Assembly (NCBI RefSeq): GCF_030272615.1
Contig: NC_081405.1
Coordinates: forward strand, 470,322,008-470,386,007
Origin: Cryptomeria japonica
Taxonomy: Eukaryota > Streptophyta > Pinopsida > Cupressales > Cupressaceae
Reading direction: 5' to 3'
Length of the DNA: 64,000 bases
The notes under the pieces are model-generated. The model was given only the letters and a program-made list of their open reading frames with translations. It was not told the origin of the DNA and did not search any database. A program made the position numbers and the translations under genes. This document shows, in pieces, positions 23,801-35,800 of the stretch. How positions within the stretch are numbered: the first letter of the stretch is position 1; every line of letters begins with the position of its first letter.

Positions 23801-26800
23801 ATCCGTGATCAGTTAGAACCTATGGGCCGAATCATGGTGGAAGAGGATATGGTAGTGATCACACTGAAAAGCCTTCCCAGATCCTACGAGCATTTCATTG
23901 ATACGCTCAATATCTCCTCTACTAGTGTTGATTTGAAGTTTCCTGATCTTTGCAACAAGCTGCTACAACAGGATCGATGGAAGCAGTGCTAGTTCATCCA
24001 CTGAACAGGCTTTCACAGCCTCAGCTTTGCATAAGTACAAGGGTAAAGCTCCGCCTTTCAGCAGAAAGGACAAGTTCAAGGTCAACCTCAGCAGTCTTCC
24101 AAAAAGAAGAGCTTACAGTGTTCCTACTGTCATATATATGGCCATTTGGTGAAAGATTGCCGGAAATTGATAGCATCCCAACAATCCAAACAGGGAGGGT
24201 CCAAGCAGAAAGCCAATTCTGCCATGCATCTTGATCAGAAGGTATCTGCCTTCTATGCGTTCATGGCCCAAACCTCCTCTGATGATGTTCAATCATTAGC
24301 CTGGTACATTGACTTTGGAGCCTCTCGACATTTCACACATCGTCAGAATTGGTTTACAGAGTACATGCCTTTCACTGATTCAGTGATCTTTGGTGGAGGT
24401 GAAGAGTATACTGTTGTCGGCAAGGGAAACGTTCAGATTTCATCTAGTGGGAGGGATTTAATATTCCTCAATGTATACTTTGTACCTGGTATGAAGCTCA
24501 ATCTACTGTCAGTCAGTCAGATTATGCAGCATTCACCACAGCTGGATGTCATCTTCGGGTTGCACAAGTGCAGCATTGTTGACAGGGAGACTCGCACTAC
24601 AATTGGAGTTGGTATTGAGGATCATGGTCTTTATAGACTTGTTGATTCTACTGGTTCTCAGGAGCTCGCCATGGCAGCTAGGAGTACTTCCATCAACACT
24701 CTTTGGCATCAGCGATATGGGCATCTCAATGTCCACTATCTCTCTCAGTTGGTTCGAGAGGATCTAGTCGTAGGATTACTTGAGATTCAAACTTAGAATC
24801 ATGGAGTTTGCGGAGCGTGTCAAGCTGGAAAGCAACATAGGACTCCGTTTTTAGATGGAGATGCTTGGAGAGCATCCAAGGTCTTGCAACTCGTTCATAC
24901 AGACATTTGTGGTCCCATGAACACTCCATCAGTCACTGGATACAGGTATTTTCTATTATTTGTTGATGATTTCAGTAGACGCATGTGGGTTTATTTTCTT
25001 AAGTAGAAATCAGAGGTGTTCACCATGTTTCAAACGTTTAAGGCCTTAGTGGAAAAAGAGTCTAGCTGTCAGATAGTCACTCTTCGGTCCGACAATGGAG
25101 GGGAATTTTGTTCTACAGAGTTAACCAACTTTTGTGCATCACATGGCATTAAGCATCAGCTTACCACACCTTACACCCCACAGCAGAACGGTGTTGTTGA
25201 GCGTAGGAACCGTACAGTCACTGAGATGGCTCGGTCTATGTTGGAGCATAGAAATGTTCCAAAACACTTTTGGGCGGAAGCGGTCTTCACTGCAGTCTAC
25301 CTTTTGAACCGGTCTCCCACAAAGGCCGTTAAGAAGATGACTCCAGAGGAAGCTTGGTCTGGTAGGAAGCCCAAAATCAGTCATTTGAATGTTTTTGGCT
25401 CTACAGCTTATGTTTGGATTCCAGATGCCATGCGCACCAAACTGGATCCAAAGAGTCAGAAATTGATGTTCATCGGCTACAGTGACAACCACAAGGCATA
25501 TCGACTGGTTGATATAGACACTGATCACCTCATATTCAGTCGAGATGTAGTATTTGATGAAGAAAGAGGGCCTTTTCAGCCTTCCTCTCCTGATTTGAGC
25601 ATTGAGGATCACCCTCCAAAGGCTGTAAGTATGGGTGTTCGTCTTCTCTTAGCTCCACTTGATGGGAGGGATTTAGTTGACTTTGAAGTTGTGGGGTCTC
25701 CCAGGCATGACATTGCACCCCCTGACTTTCCTCAAGATCTTCACGATCCACATCCAGAGGAGCTTGCTCCAGATATTCCAGGCACTCTCATCCTGCAGCA
25801 GATGTTTGTACTTCTACTCTCCGGCCTAAGTGGTTGGCTAAGACCATTGGTGATCTTCATGATGATGAGCTCATTGGGGGTAGATCCGTTAGAGGTAAGA
25901 GCCAACAACACAGTTAATTTTTCTCTTATGGCCAACATTCACAGTATTTATGAGCCTCAAACATATACAGAGGCTAAAGGTGTACCTGAATGGGAAAAGG
26001 CTATGGCAGCGGAGCAACATAGTCTTCTGAAAAACAACACTTGGGTATTGTCTGATCTTCCTCCAGGAAAGAAGCCCATTGGCTACAAATGGGTGTTTAA
26101 AGTCAAGTATAAAGCTGATGGAAGTCTTGATAAGTACAAGGCTCGGTTGGTGGCAAAAGGGTTTTCACAGAAGGAGGGCATCGACTATGAAGAGACGTTT
26201 GCTCCCACAGCCAAGATGAGTACCATTAGGCTTGTCCTCGCTCTCTCAGCTCAATTTGGATGGAAAGTCCATCAAATGGACATCAAGAGTGCCTTTCTCA
26301 ATGGTGATTTGCAGGAAGAAGTCTACATGATGCAACCTCTAGGTTTCAAGGTTGTCGGTAAGGAACACCAGGTATGTAGACTAGTCAAAGCACTCTATGG
26401 CCTCAAACAGGCTCCTCGTGCATGGTACATCAAAATTGATAAGTACTTGATTGATCAAGGCTTTTAGAGGAGTCCTTCAGATCCCAATTTGTATGTCAAA
26501 CATACTAGTGATGATATTCTATTTCTAGTAGTCTATGTTGATGATCTCATCATTACTGGCAATGCAGCACATCTGATCATGCAGGTCAAACAAAATTTGT
26601 GTCAACATTTTGATATGACAGATTTGGGACTTCTCCATTATTGTCTCGGTGTAGAGGTTTGGCAGACTGATAGCCACATATTCATTTCTCAGTCAAAGTA
26701 TGCCAAGAGCCTACTAGATAAGTTTCGAATGCAAGATTGTAAACTTGCATCTACACCTATGGAGATAGGGCTCAAATTATCAACCAAATCAGATTCACCT

Positions 26801-29800
26801 GTAGTGGATGAGTCTTCATTCAGGCAACTCGTGGGCAGCCTCATCTATCTCACCGCCACTAGACCTTACATCAGTTATGCCGTGAGCTATATTTCTCGCT
26901 TCATGTCAGCCCCAAAAGTTGAACATTGGGTTGCAGCGAAGTGTGTGCTTAGATATGTGAAGGGCACTCTTGATTTTGGCATTCTGTACAGCAGAAGCAA
27001 AGATCCTAGGCTGGTTGGTTTTACAGACTTAGATTGGGTAGGTTGTGTTGATGACAGAAAGTCAACTTCTGGGTATGTTTTCAGCTTGGGTACAGGTGCA
27101 GTCACATGGACCAGCAAGAAGCAACAGGCAATAGCTCTTTCCTCGATCGAAGCAAAGTATTGGGGAACTGTTAAGGCAGCATGTGAGGCAATTTGGCTAC
27201 GTAGGATGCTTGCAGACATGCAAATGTCTCAACCAGGACCTACTCCCTTATTTTGTGATAATCAAGGGGTTCTAAAATTAGCCAAAAATCCAGTCTTCCA
27301 TGAGCGAACAAAGCATGTGGAGCTTCATCGTCATTTCATCCGCTAGAATGTTGAAGATGGATCAGTGATACTGCAGTACATTCCTACAGAAGATCAGACT
27401 GCAGATATCCTCACCAAGTCCTTGAGCCCGGCAAAGTTTCTCAAATTTAGAGGGCAGCTTGGTGTGATAGATAGGATGACCATTAAGGGAGGGTATTAGA
27501 ATATTTAATTATATTTTAGTCACCTATATTTAGTTCCTTGTTTAATGGTCATTTAGCTTTTTAGTTAATTAGCTTTTAAGCTTTATTTAGCATTTAGCTT
27601 TTTCTTTTTAGTTATTTAGCTTTTAAGCTTAATTTAGCTTTTAGCTCTTTAATCTTTTACTTTAACGTTATGTTCTAATTATAGAACATCGTCTTGTAAC
27701 CTCTATATATACGTGTGTATATCGTTCAATGTGATCATCCGATTATTGAATCATTCATTCAATTTATTTTTCAACTAGTCCATCTTCACAACCATTGGCT
27801 GATTTATTTAATGTGCAAGCAAAAGATGAGGCAGATAATGCCATTGGCAAACTCTTCTTTGCTAATGGCAGTCCATTCCACGTGGCCCACTCTCATTATA
27901 AGGAAGTTGTGGCAAAGATAAAAAGGGTAGGACCATCATATGTGCCACTTGGTGAGACTAAATTGAAGACAACAATGGGCCCTTATTTCCTTAGGGCTAT
28001 TGATTGTTTAGGGCATAACAAGGATGCTCATTTTTAGTTCTAGATCCCCAAGGATGCTATAGAGGAGTTTGGGCCACAAAATGTGGTGTAGGTAGTGACA
28101 GATGCGGCCCATGTGTGTAGAGCAGCAGGGAAGATGATTGAGGCAGCCTATAGACATATTTGGTGGACTCCTCGTTGTGTGCATGCCATGAATACTGCAC
28201 TCAAGGACATGGGTAAAATCCGGTGGATCAAATCAATTGTTAGTGATGCTAGAGATGTGTAGATGTTTATCTACAACCACCATACTTCGCATGCACTCTT
28301 TAAGACCTTCTCTAAGAAGAAATTCCTAAAACTTGTAGAGACTCAATATGCATCATACTTTATTCTCTTGGAGAGGATGCTTTAGTTGCAAGAGCCATTA
28401 CAAATAATGGTTATGGCAATAGAATGGAATAGGTGGCCTGAGTTGAAGACACAACAGGCATTGAGGGTAAGGAGGTGGTGAAGAATGATCTCTTTTGGGC
28501 TGATGCCAAATATATTGTCTCCGTCATTGCTCAGTCTTCAGAGTTATTAGATTTGGGGATTCTAATGAACCTTCCCTTGGAGAGGTATGAGTGCATTGAT
28601 TCTATGCTTGGTCAAATGAAGGTTGTTGTGTGAGAGGACCCTACATTGCAATTCTACAATGAGCATATTTAGCCGATCATTTATTGTAGATGGGAGAAGC
28701 TCAACACTCCCTTACACATGGCTACCTATGCATTGAATCGAAAGTGGTATGTGCAAAGGCCAAGTAGTATTACACCTATAAAGGATCGTTAGGTGAAAGA
28801 TAGATTCATTAATGCAGTTGACAAAATGTATGTTCCTAAAGAGGCTAGTCGGATTTGTACTGAGTGGACAACATTTGCCACTTTATGGGGATATTGGGTA
28901 TTTAGAGGTAGCGAAGGTAGATCTCAAGATTATGTCACAAGAGGACCCTAAGTTGTGGTGGACTATTCATGGGCCTAAATCTTTGGTAACTACTCCAACC
29001 ATTTGTTTGTTGTCCCAGGTTTCTAGTTCTTCTACTGCTGAGAGAAATTGGTCTACTTATAGCTTCATCCACTTCGTTAAGAGGAACATGCTTACTTCTA
29101 GGAGGGTAGAGAAGCTTGTGTCAATACATAGTGCGTTGCGTCTCATTGACCGCAACACATCTATGCACAAGGAAAGTCCAACAACCAGATTCGATGTAGA
29201 GCCATAAGAGCCAACACAGATTGATGATGATGCTACAGAGATAGGGCTGGTTGGTATTGGTATAGATGAGCTTGAGAATGTGGGGTCTAGCAGTTCGAGT
29301 GATGAGGACATTGAGGAGTTTGGTGAGGAGCTTGGGGATGATCAGAGTCGTTAGACTCTACTTCTAGTGCTATTTAGTATTTTGTTTTTGAAGTTTGAAG
29401 TTTGAACACTGTTGAATGTTGATAACTTGATCAATTGATTGTAATTTTGATGAACATTGGATTGTGATTAAGATGATTATGAAATGAAAAAAATTGAAAA
29501 TTCTTGTTCCAATGTCTATATTTGATATTTTGATGTTATTTGAATACTAGACTCTAGTTATTATGTTATTCATCTTTATCTTTTTAAAACTGATTTTTTA
29601 AGTACTATATGTATTAAGTCAACAATGCTCTCTCGTTGTCGTCCCCTCGCTGTCTCCCCAGAGTTCCCAAACTTAGGCCCCAACTACCCTTGTCCTCGAA
29701 ACTTGTCCGCCTGTCCCCCAGAGGAAACGTCCCCAAACTTTGTGGAACTATGTTTATACCCCAACGTTCTATTTAGTTTTCACCTACTTAAGAGAATCCC

Positions 29801-32800
29801 CAAACGTGATTGCCAACATACCAGTTACAGGATGGGGACACGTTGGGAGCCACTCCCTAAACCCAACCTACTTTGTAATCTTAGGCTGATCCCATTTTCA
29901 ATGAATGAGGTATCAAAATGCATTACAATACAACATCACAAAATGCCATTTTTACATATAGCATATATGCCCAATTGATCAAAACATCATGAGAATGGAT
30001 CCAAGTCGATCCCAAATTGAAATCTTATTTATATTTTCTATCATTCCACATTAGAATATCACATCGAATCCATCAAATTCCACTTTTGGTTCATATCACA
30101 AAATTGCCCAATAACCAGGTTTGTGGCTTTTCACCATGAATGGACTTTCAAAAACCTTCAAAATTCAAAGTGCCAAAGTAAAAAAGATGTAAAAATACCC
30201 TTTTGGATTCCATATGCCCAACATCACAGAATCATAATCAATTTTACATTTCACTCATCCAATCCAAATTTTGATAGCATAACATTTCATAAAACATTGT
30301 TTTCAAAATACAATGAAATCAAATCAATGAATCCATAAAATGGTTTGGAATGAACTAATTAAATGTTTGTTTTCCTCATACAAGTCCAATGCAACCAATT
30401 TAAAACAATTAAATTGAAAAACAAAGTAGAAATCAATTCCTACCTCAAACTTGAGCTAAAATCTTCAAAATCAAACCGTTTTCCACACACAAAGAGAGAA
30501 GACAAATCCTTTGGATAGCAAAGAGAATTGACCAAGATAATTCCAACAACCCCCTACCCACAAAATTTCTCTAACTAGGTCTCCCACAATGATCCTCACA
30601 AAATTCCAATGTAGTTGGCTTTTGGAGAGACAAATGCAAAATAAAGACTAAGTGTCAAAAATAATCTATTTTCCCAGGGTAAAACCCACTTTATTAGTTG
30701 CTTTTGAAATAAAATAAAATAATTATAATTTAAATTGTAGATCAAATTTTCCAAAAGACTCCATTAGCCAAATCATGCAATTGCCAACATTTTGAATACA
30801 TATAAGACACATTTAAATAATAACCATTAAATTAGCATTAAAACTCACTTTCACATTAAAATTTGACGATTAATTGCAAATAAGTAAATATGCAGAAACA
30901 ATCTTTATGAGTTGTTCACAAGGGGGTGGTAGGGTATTCCATTCGTTACCAATGCGGTAACTTGGGGCTTATACACAACACAAAGAAATTGTCCTAATTT
31001 AGGAATGATGGGTATGGCTCGGTAACATAATGGCTAGTGGACTATCTCCTATTAATGACCATTGGGAAGGTTATGCTTAGACCTGTGGAGCTAGGTGGAG
31101 TTGATGCTTGGTACCTGCATGACTCAACAAATGTTACATGTACATCATAGCCGAAGCACATATGTAAATTTTTTTCCAAATGGTGTCTACATAAGATGGT
31201 CAAGTAATAATAGCATGATCAAATCACCATAACATGATGGGTATGGTTGGGTAAGATAATGGGTATGGCTAATTGAGGAATGATGGGTATGGCTGGGTAA
31301 CATAATGGCTAGTGGGCTATCTCTTGTTAACGACCATTGGCAAGGTTATGCTCAGACCTGTGGAGCCAGGTGGAGTCGATGCTTAGTACCTGCATCACTC
31401 AACATATGTTACATGTGCTTGTTCCAATCGGGGTCCACATCATAAAATGATCAGTACATAATAGCATGATCAAATCATTATAACATGATGAATATATCAT
31501 AGTTCATTGATAGTTTCTTCAACAACTTTGTCACAAAAATGGTGAGAGTGGGGGAGGCGAGGGTTTCGGCGAGGAAGACGAGGGTTTCGGCCCCTGAAGA
31601 CTCAGGCGTAGGAGGCAAGGACGACGATGCAGATGGTGAGATTGGGGACCTCTTCCTTTCTGCTCTTCTTTGCTGCTCTGCGTTGTCTGCAGAATGTGGG
31701 GGTTGCGAGTGGTGTGGAGGGAGGTGTGTTCTCCTCGGCCCTGTTCGTGTCTTGGAGAGGAGGGGTTGCTTGGTTAAGATCTGCTCGAGCGATGGTGATT
31801 TTTCTTATCTGGGACCCTGTTGGCATTTCAAGGTTCTTTTGTGGGTTTTCGGTTTCCCCTCTTTCTTTGGGATGCCTTTTGCCCTTGGGGTCGGATCTAG
31901 TGCAGATATGGTTTTCTTTTTGGAAGATATGGTGTCTTGGGTTTTTTTCTGATTTGGGTTGTCCTCCTATCGAGGTGGAGGGACTTTTTCTGTGCTGGAC
32001 TATGATTGAAATGTTAAGGCTTCTGGGTCGTTCTCCTCCTTGCCTATCTGAGGTGGCCCTTTCTCCTATAGAGGTGGAGATTTGGTGGTTGGGAGCGGTT
32101 GGGTTTCAGCGTGGTGCTAGAGGAGTCTCGGGCTGACGTTCCGCCTTCTCTCTTGTCCTATCGAGGTGGACCTCTTCCCTATTGAGGTGGGGAGATGGTG
32201 TGAGGAGGCCTTTTGGATGATGCTGCTGCTCATGTTGTTGGTTGAAGCTGCCTTTCATTTCTCTCATGTTTTTTTTTCATGGCAAGGTTTGGGTTCTATG
32301 TGCCCCTACTACCCCGATTTTTTTGCGGGTTGAGGGACCCTTTCAAATCCCTCCTGGTTCTGTTTGGAATCAGTTGGTTGGGTTTTTCGTTTTCAGGTTG
32401 TGGGAGCCTGGTAAAACCCATAGGTTGGTTGTTTGTTGCATGTGCTTTCAGTTTTTTTCTCTTTTCGTGTGTGTTGGTTGTGCGAGTCTTTTTCTTCCCA
32501 TAGGCAAGCTGGATGCTAGAAATTTTAAAGGGCCCAGTTTGGCCAATTGTGGTTTTTGGTTAAGGGTTAGTTGTGCTGTTGGCAGGCTGAATACTTTGCT
32601 ACAGGTTAAGGGAGCCTGGGAAAACCCTTGTTTGTTGGTTGTGAGAGCCAGTTTAAAACTCAGGATGAAGGTTAGGGGAGTCCTTCAAAACCCCATTTGT
32701 CTAGATTGTGAGAATATGTTGATCTATTGTAATCTGGTGTTGTTGAAGGTGATGGGTGCCTGGATACACACATAGAAACATTTGTAGGTAGCCTTCTAAA

Positions 32801-35800
32801 ACCCTTGTTTATGTGTTAGGAACGATTTTATGTCCAGTTTATGGTGTGGCTGCTGGTGTGCTGATGCTCTTTTCTTTTAGCAGCGTTGTACTATGGGTTC
32901 CAGATCCTGGTAAAATCTTAGGGTTTTGGGTCCCTTCAAAACATGTGGGGTTTTTGGTCCCCTCAAAACCCGTTTACCCTTAATCAAAAACATGATGAAT
33001 GTATCGTCATATAATCATCTCATGATAAACATCATAAGTCACTGAATCTACATGTATAAACCACTCTAATGACAAGCATGCAATATCAACACAATCAAAA
33101 TAATATAATTGTAATTAGGATGCACCACATGGATGCCAATACATAACAATGATCATACACACAATCCAAATATTACGTGTACAATATCGATATCAAATAA
33201 AAAAATGATAATGGCAGAATGCAAACATGGGAGCACTACAAATGTTGTAACTCATTGATTTTTGTGTGCAATGATGCAATGTCCCCTTCCTAATTTGCCC
33301 TAGAATCACAATTGCAACAAATTAGGGCTAGGGTACATCTTACCAAGTAAAATATCTCTTTAAATAATTTGATCTTGAATTTGCATCTTGATTCTGAGTT
33401 AGAGTCTGAATTGTATGTGTGATCTCAGTCATGTAAGATATGGAATAAGGAGGCATGGTAGGGTGCTTAAGATAGCCGTTTCTCCCTGTTGGTGTTGGAA
33501 ATAAGCCACACCCGGACCGACGATGGACTGGTCCAAGAGGGGCCAGTAGCTCAGTGGTAGAGCACTCCAGCAGCGTATGGAAGGTCCTAGGTTCGAGTCC
33601 TAGCTGGTCCAGTCTCAACATGGTATCAAAGCCAGGTCCAGGCTAGGAGCCCCAAGCACACGACAGGTGTGGCTTAAGGGGGGGTGTTGGTGTTGGAAAT
33701 AAGCCACACCCGGACCGACGATGGACTGGTCCAAGAGGGGCCAGTAGCTCAGTGGTAGAGCACTCCAGCAGCGTATGGAAGGTCCTAGGTTCGAGTCCTA
33801 GCTGGTCCAGTCTCAACACTCCCTCCATGCAATCCCCCTCCATTCTTCCATGGCCGGAGAATCTTGGGTTCATCAACAGTCCCTCAATGTAGGAGTTGGA
33901 AGGGAAATTGCAATAGGGTGCACTTAGCCGTTCTCTTCCTTTCACAGTGTAATAGGGTGCCCTAATAGCTGTTCTCTCCGTATTTGCCATTGTAGCGGGG
34001 TGCCCTATAGCTGTTCTCCCTTAATTGCAGATTTTGTTCCTTTCCTTTGACAGACTGATGTAGGGTTAAATGTATATTTTAATGCTTATTAATATATAAC
34101 AGATATGTGCAATAAATTCATATATATAAAACTAAACAACAATTTCTATATTACCATAGTGGGTTGGAATAATCATGAGTTATATTCTGATCTGATTATT
34201 ACAGCGTCATGATTCTTGTAATCTGCTTTTCTGTTTGATCTGGATATTTTCTTATTATTTTATTTTAGTCTTTGTTTCTGATCTAATGATTGATGAGTAA
34301 TTGATTGATTGAATGAATTCCCTTGATTGTATGATTTGAGGCATTGGTGAGTGATAATGTAATGAAGTCCTATTTGATGTTTGAATGGATGCTGATTTGA
34401 GGGAATGATTTTCTGATTGATTGTTTGCTTGATTTGAATGCTTGGAATGATCTATTTATACTTTATTGGTGAATAGGACACCACCTTTCATAAAACTTGG
34501 GTCATCACCCTTCATTAGAATTGAGTCACCACCCTTCATTGCTACTTTTTAGATTAATATATTGTTTCCCAATTGTTCTCTCTTTGCCCTCCTCAAATGA
34601 GACCTTCTTTCCTTCATATCTTCCATTGTGAGGCAGAAGTTGCACCCCTTTATCATGCCTTCCCTTTGCAAGAGTCACAACCTTTCACAAATACCACCCT
34701 TTTGAAGTGTCGCAACCTTTCATCATTTCTCTCCTTAAAAGTCACTTCCTTATTTTCTGCTTATTCCTTTCTTCTTCCACTAACCATTCCTTAGTCCCTA
34801 TGCTTCATTCTTTCTTCCTCTTTTCATTCCATTCCTTGATTGATGCCTACACTCATAATCTGTATTTCTCTTCCCTTCTCTTCATCTTAATTGCTTACTC
34901 TCTTTATACCTTCATCTCTCATTGTGGAGACATATCTCTTTGGAAAGAGATAACCCTTTAAAGGGGTCTCCTCATTGCTGTCTTATTATTTAATTCAGAT
35001 CTGCCCTTCTGATTGTAGAGTAAAATTCCCCCCTCCAAATGAAGTTCTATTTTCCCTTTTATACCTAATGTTTGAGGGAGTCACAACTTTTCACTTCATG
35101 CCTTCTGAGTCTTTGACCATTCATTAACCTTAACTAAATTTTAATTATTTTAATTTCATTATTTTATATTTTGATTTTTTTCTTTTATATTGTAATTTTA
35201 TTATAAGTATTTATTATTAAATCCTATTTCAAAATGGGGACATTACAAACGACATATTGATTACATAGTTGAAGAAGGGTAGGTTGAAATTGTTCATAGC
35301 GCTTTGTCTTTACTTAACGTTTTGTGCTTACATTTATTTCTAAGATAACATAGTGTTTGAATATAAAATTTTCATATCTGTAAGCAAAAGAGAATGAGCA
35401 AAGTAAGAAAAAAGACATGGACATTGAGAGAGTTTGCATACAGTTCTTCAGTCGGGTTCCACTGAAAATGCTCTGGAACACAAACAATTGATTGTTAGGT
35501 TTTTGCGTTGGATCTCTAGCAAGCAAACCAGTGTTTATAGTTTCTTACAAAATACACCATATATCTCCAAACACCTTGATCTCAGCAAGAAACTCAAAAG
35601 CCCTATTGTAGCCTTGTTACTCCAAAACATGTTTATCTTTCTGAACACCCTTTACAAAACAAACACACCTTTTTACTTCCAGAATCAATTTTACATATTT
35701 TTCAAATCCTCCCATGCAAACTTAAAGTTTCTTCATATTCAAATTTGTTTCCCACTTTGTATTCAAATATTCAAAATGAATTTGCCCTATCAACATAAAT

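Larger units (their letters stand above)
22403..27773 (+). mobile_element. Complete Ty1/copia retrotransposon, 5,371 bp
   Basis: Two 280-bp LTRs (22403-22682 and 27494-27773) enclose a primer-binding site, gag, pol in the copia order (protease, integrase, RT, RNase H) and a polypurine tract. The 5-bp flanks are GCTAG and ACTAG, one mismatch. The LTRs begin TATTAGAATA where TG is usual and end TTTTTCA. They differ at about five sites, so insertion was fairly recent. It splits the hAT 2 transposase gene. Several nonsense mutations make it non-autonomous now. Confidence 0.96.
33487..33818 (+). mobile_element. Complete 332-bp tRNA-LTR mini-retrotransposon, copy A
   Basis: Two identical 134-bp LTRs (33487-33620 and 33685-33818) enclose 64 bp. 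Both begin TGTTGG and end CAACA. The 5-bp duplication CTCCC is perfect (33482-33486 and 33819-33823). TGGTATCAAAGCC abuts the 5' LTR and AAGGGGGGG abuts the 3' LTR. There is no coding capacity, so reverse transcriptase and integrase must come from another element. Identical LTRs imply a recent insertion. There is no run of four T anywhere in the element. It is the same family as copy B at 4072-4405. Confidence 0.96.
33275..35247. mobile_element. Solo LTR, TGTAATGTCCC family, copy 2, host of mini-element A
   Basis: It starts TGCAATGTCCCC and ends GGGGACATTACA. Flanks AATGA (33270-33274) and AACGA (35248-35252) form a 5-bp duplication with one change. Taking out the mini-element and one copy of its duplication leaves an LTR of about 1.64 kb. 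The phrase AATAGGGTGC-CC-TAGC-GTTCTC is repeated three times near 33915-34020. No coding region. Confidence 0.78.

Noticed and set aside
29830-29850. Exact right end of hAT 2
   Set aside because: GGATGGGGACACGT resembles the outer region of hAT 3, but no matching left TIR or 8-bp duplication could be placed.
31539-31952. 137-codon + strand gene
   Set aside because: No homology, overlapping longer frames in other phases, and unusual composition. Kept as an unassigned island only.
33540-33611. A normal tRNA gene
   Set aside because: The fold is convincing, but the anticodon loop has eight bases, no T33 and differs between copies. The unit always sits in an LTR with paired ends and a target duplication.
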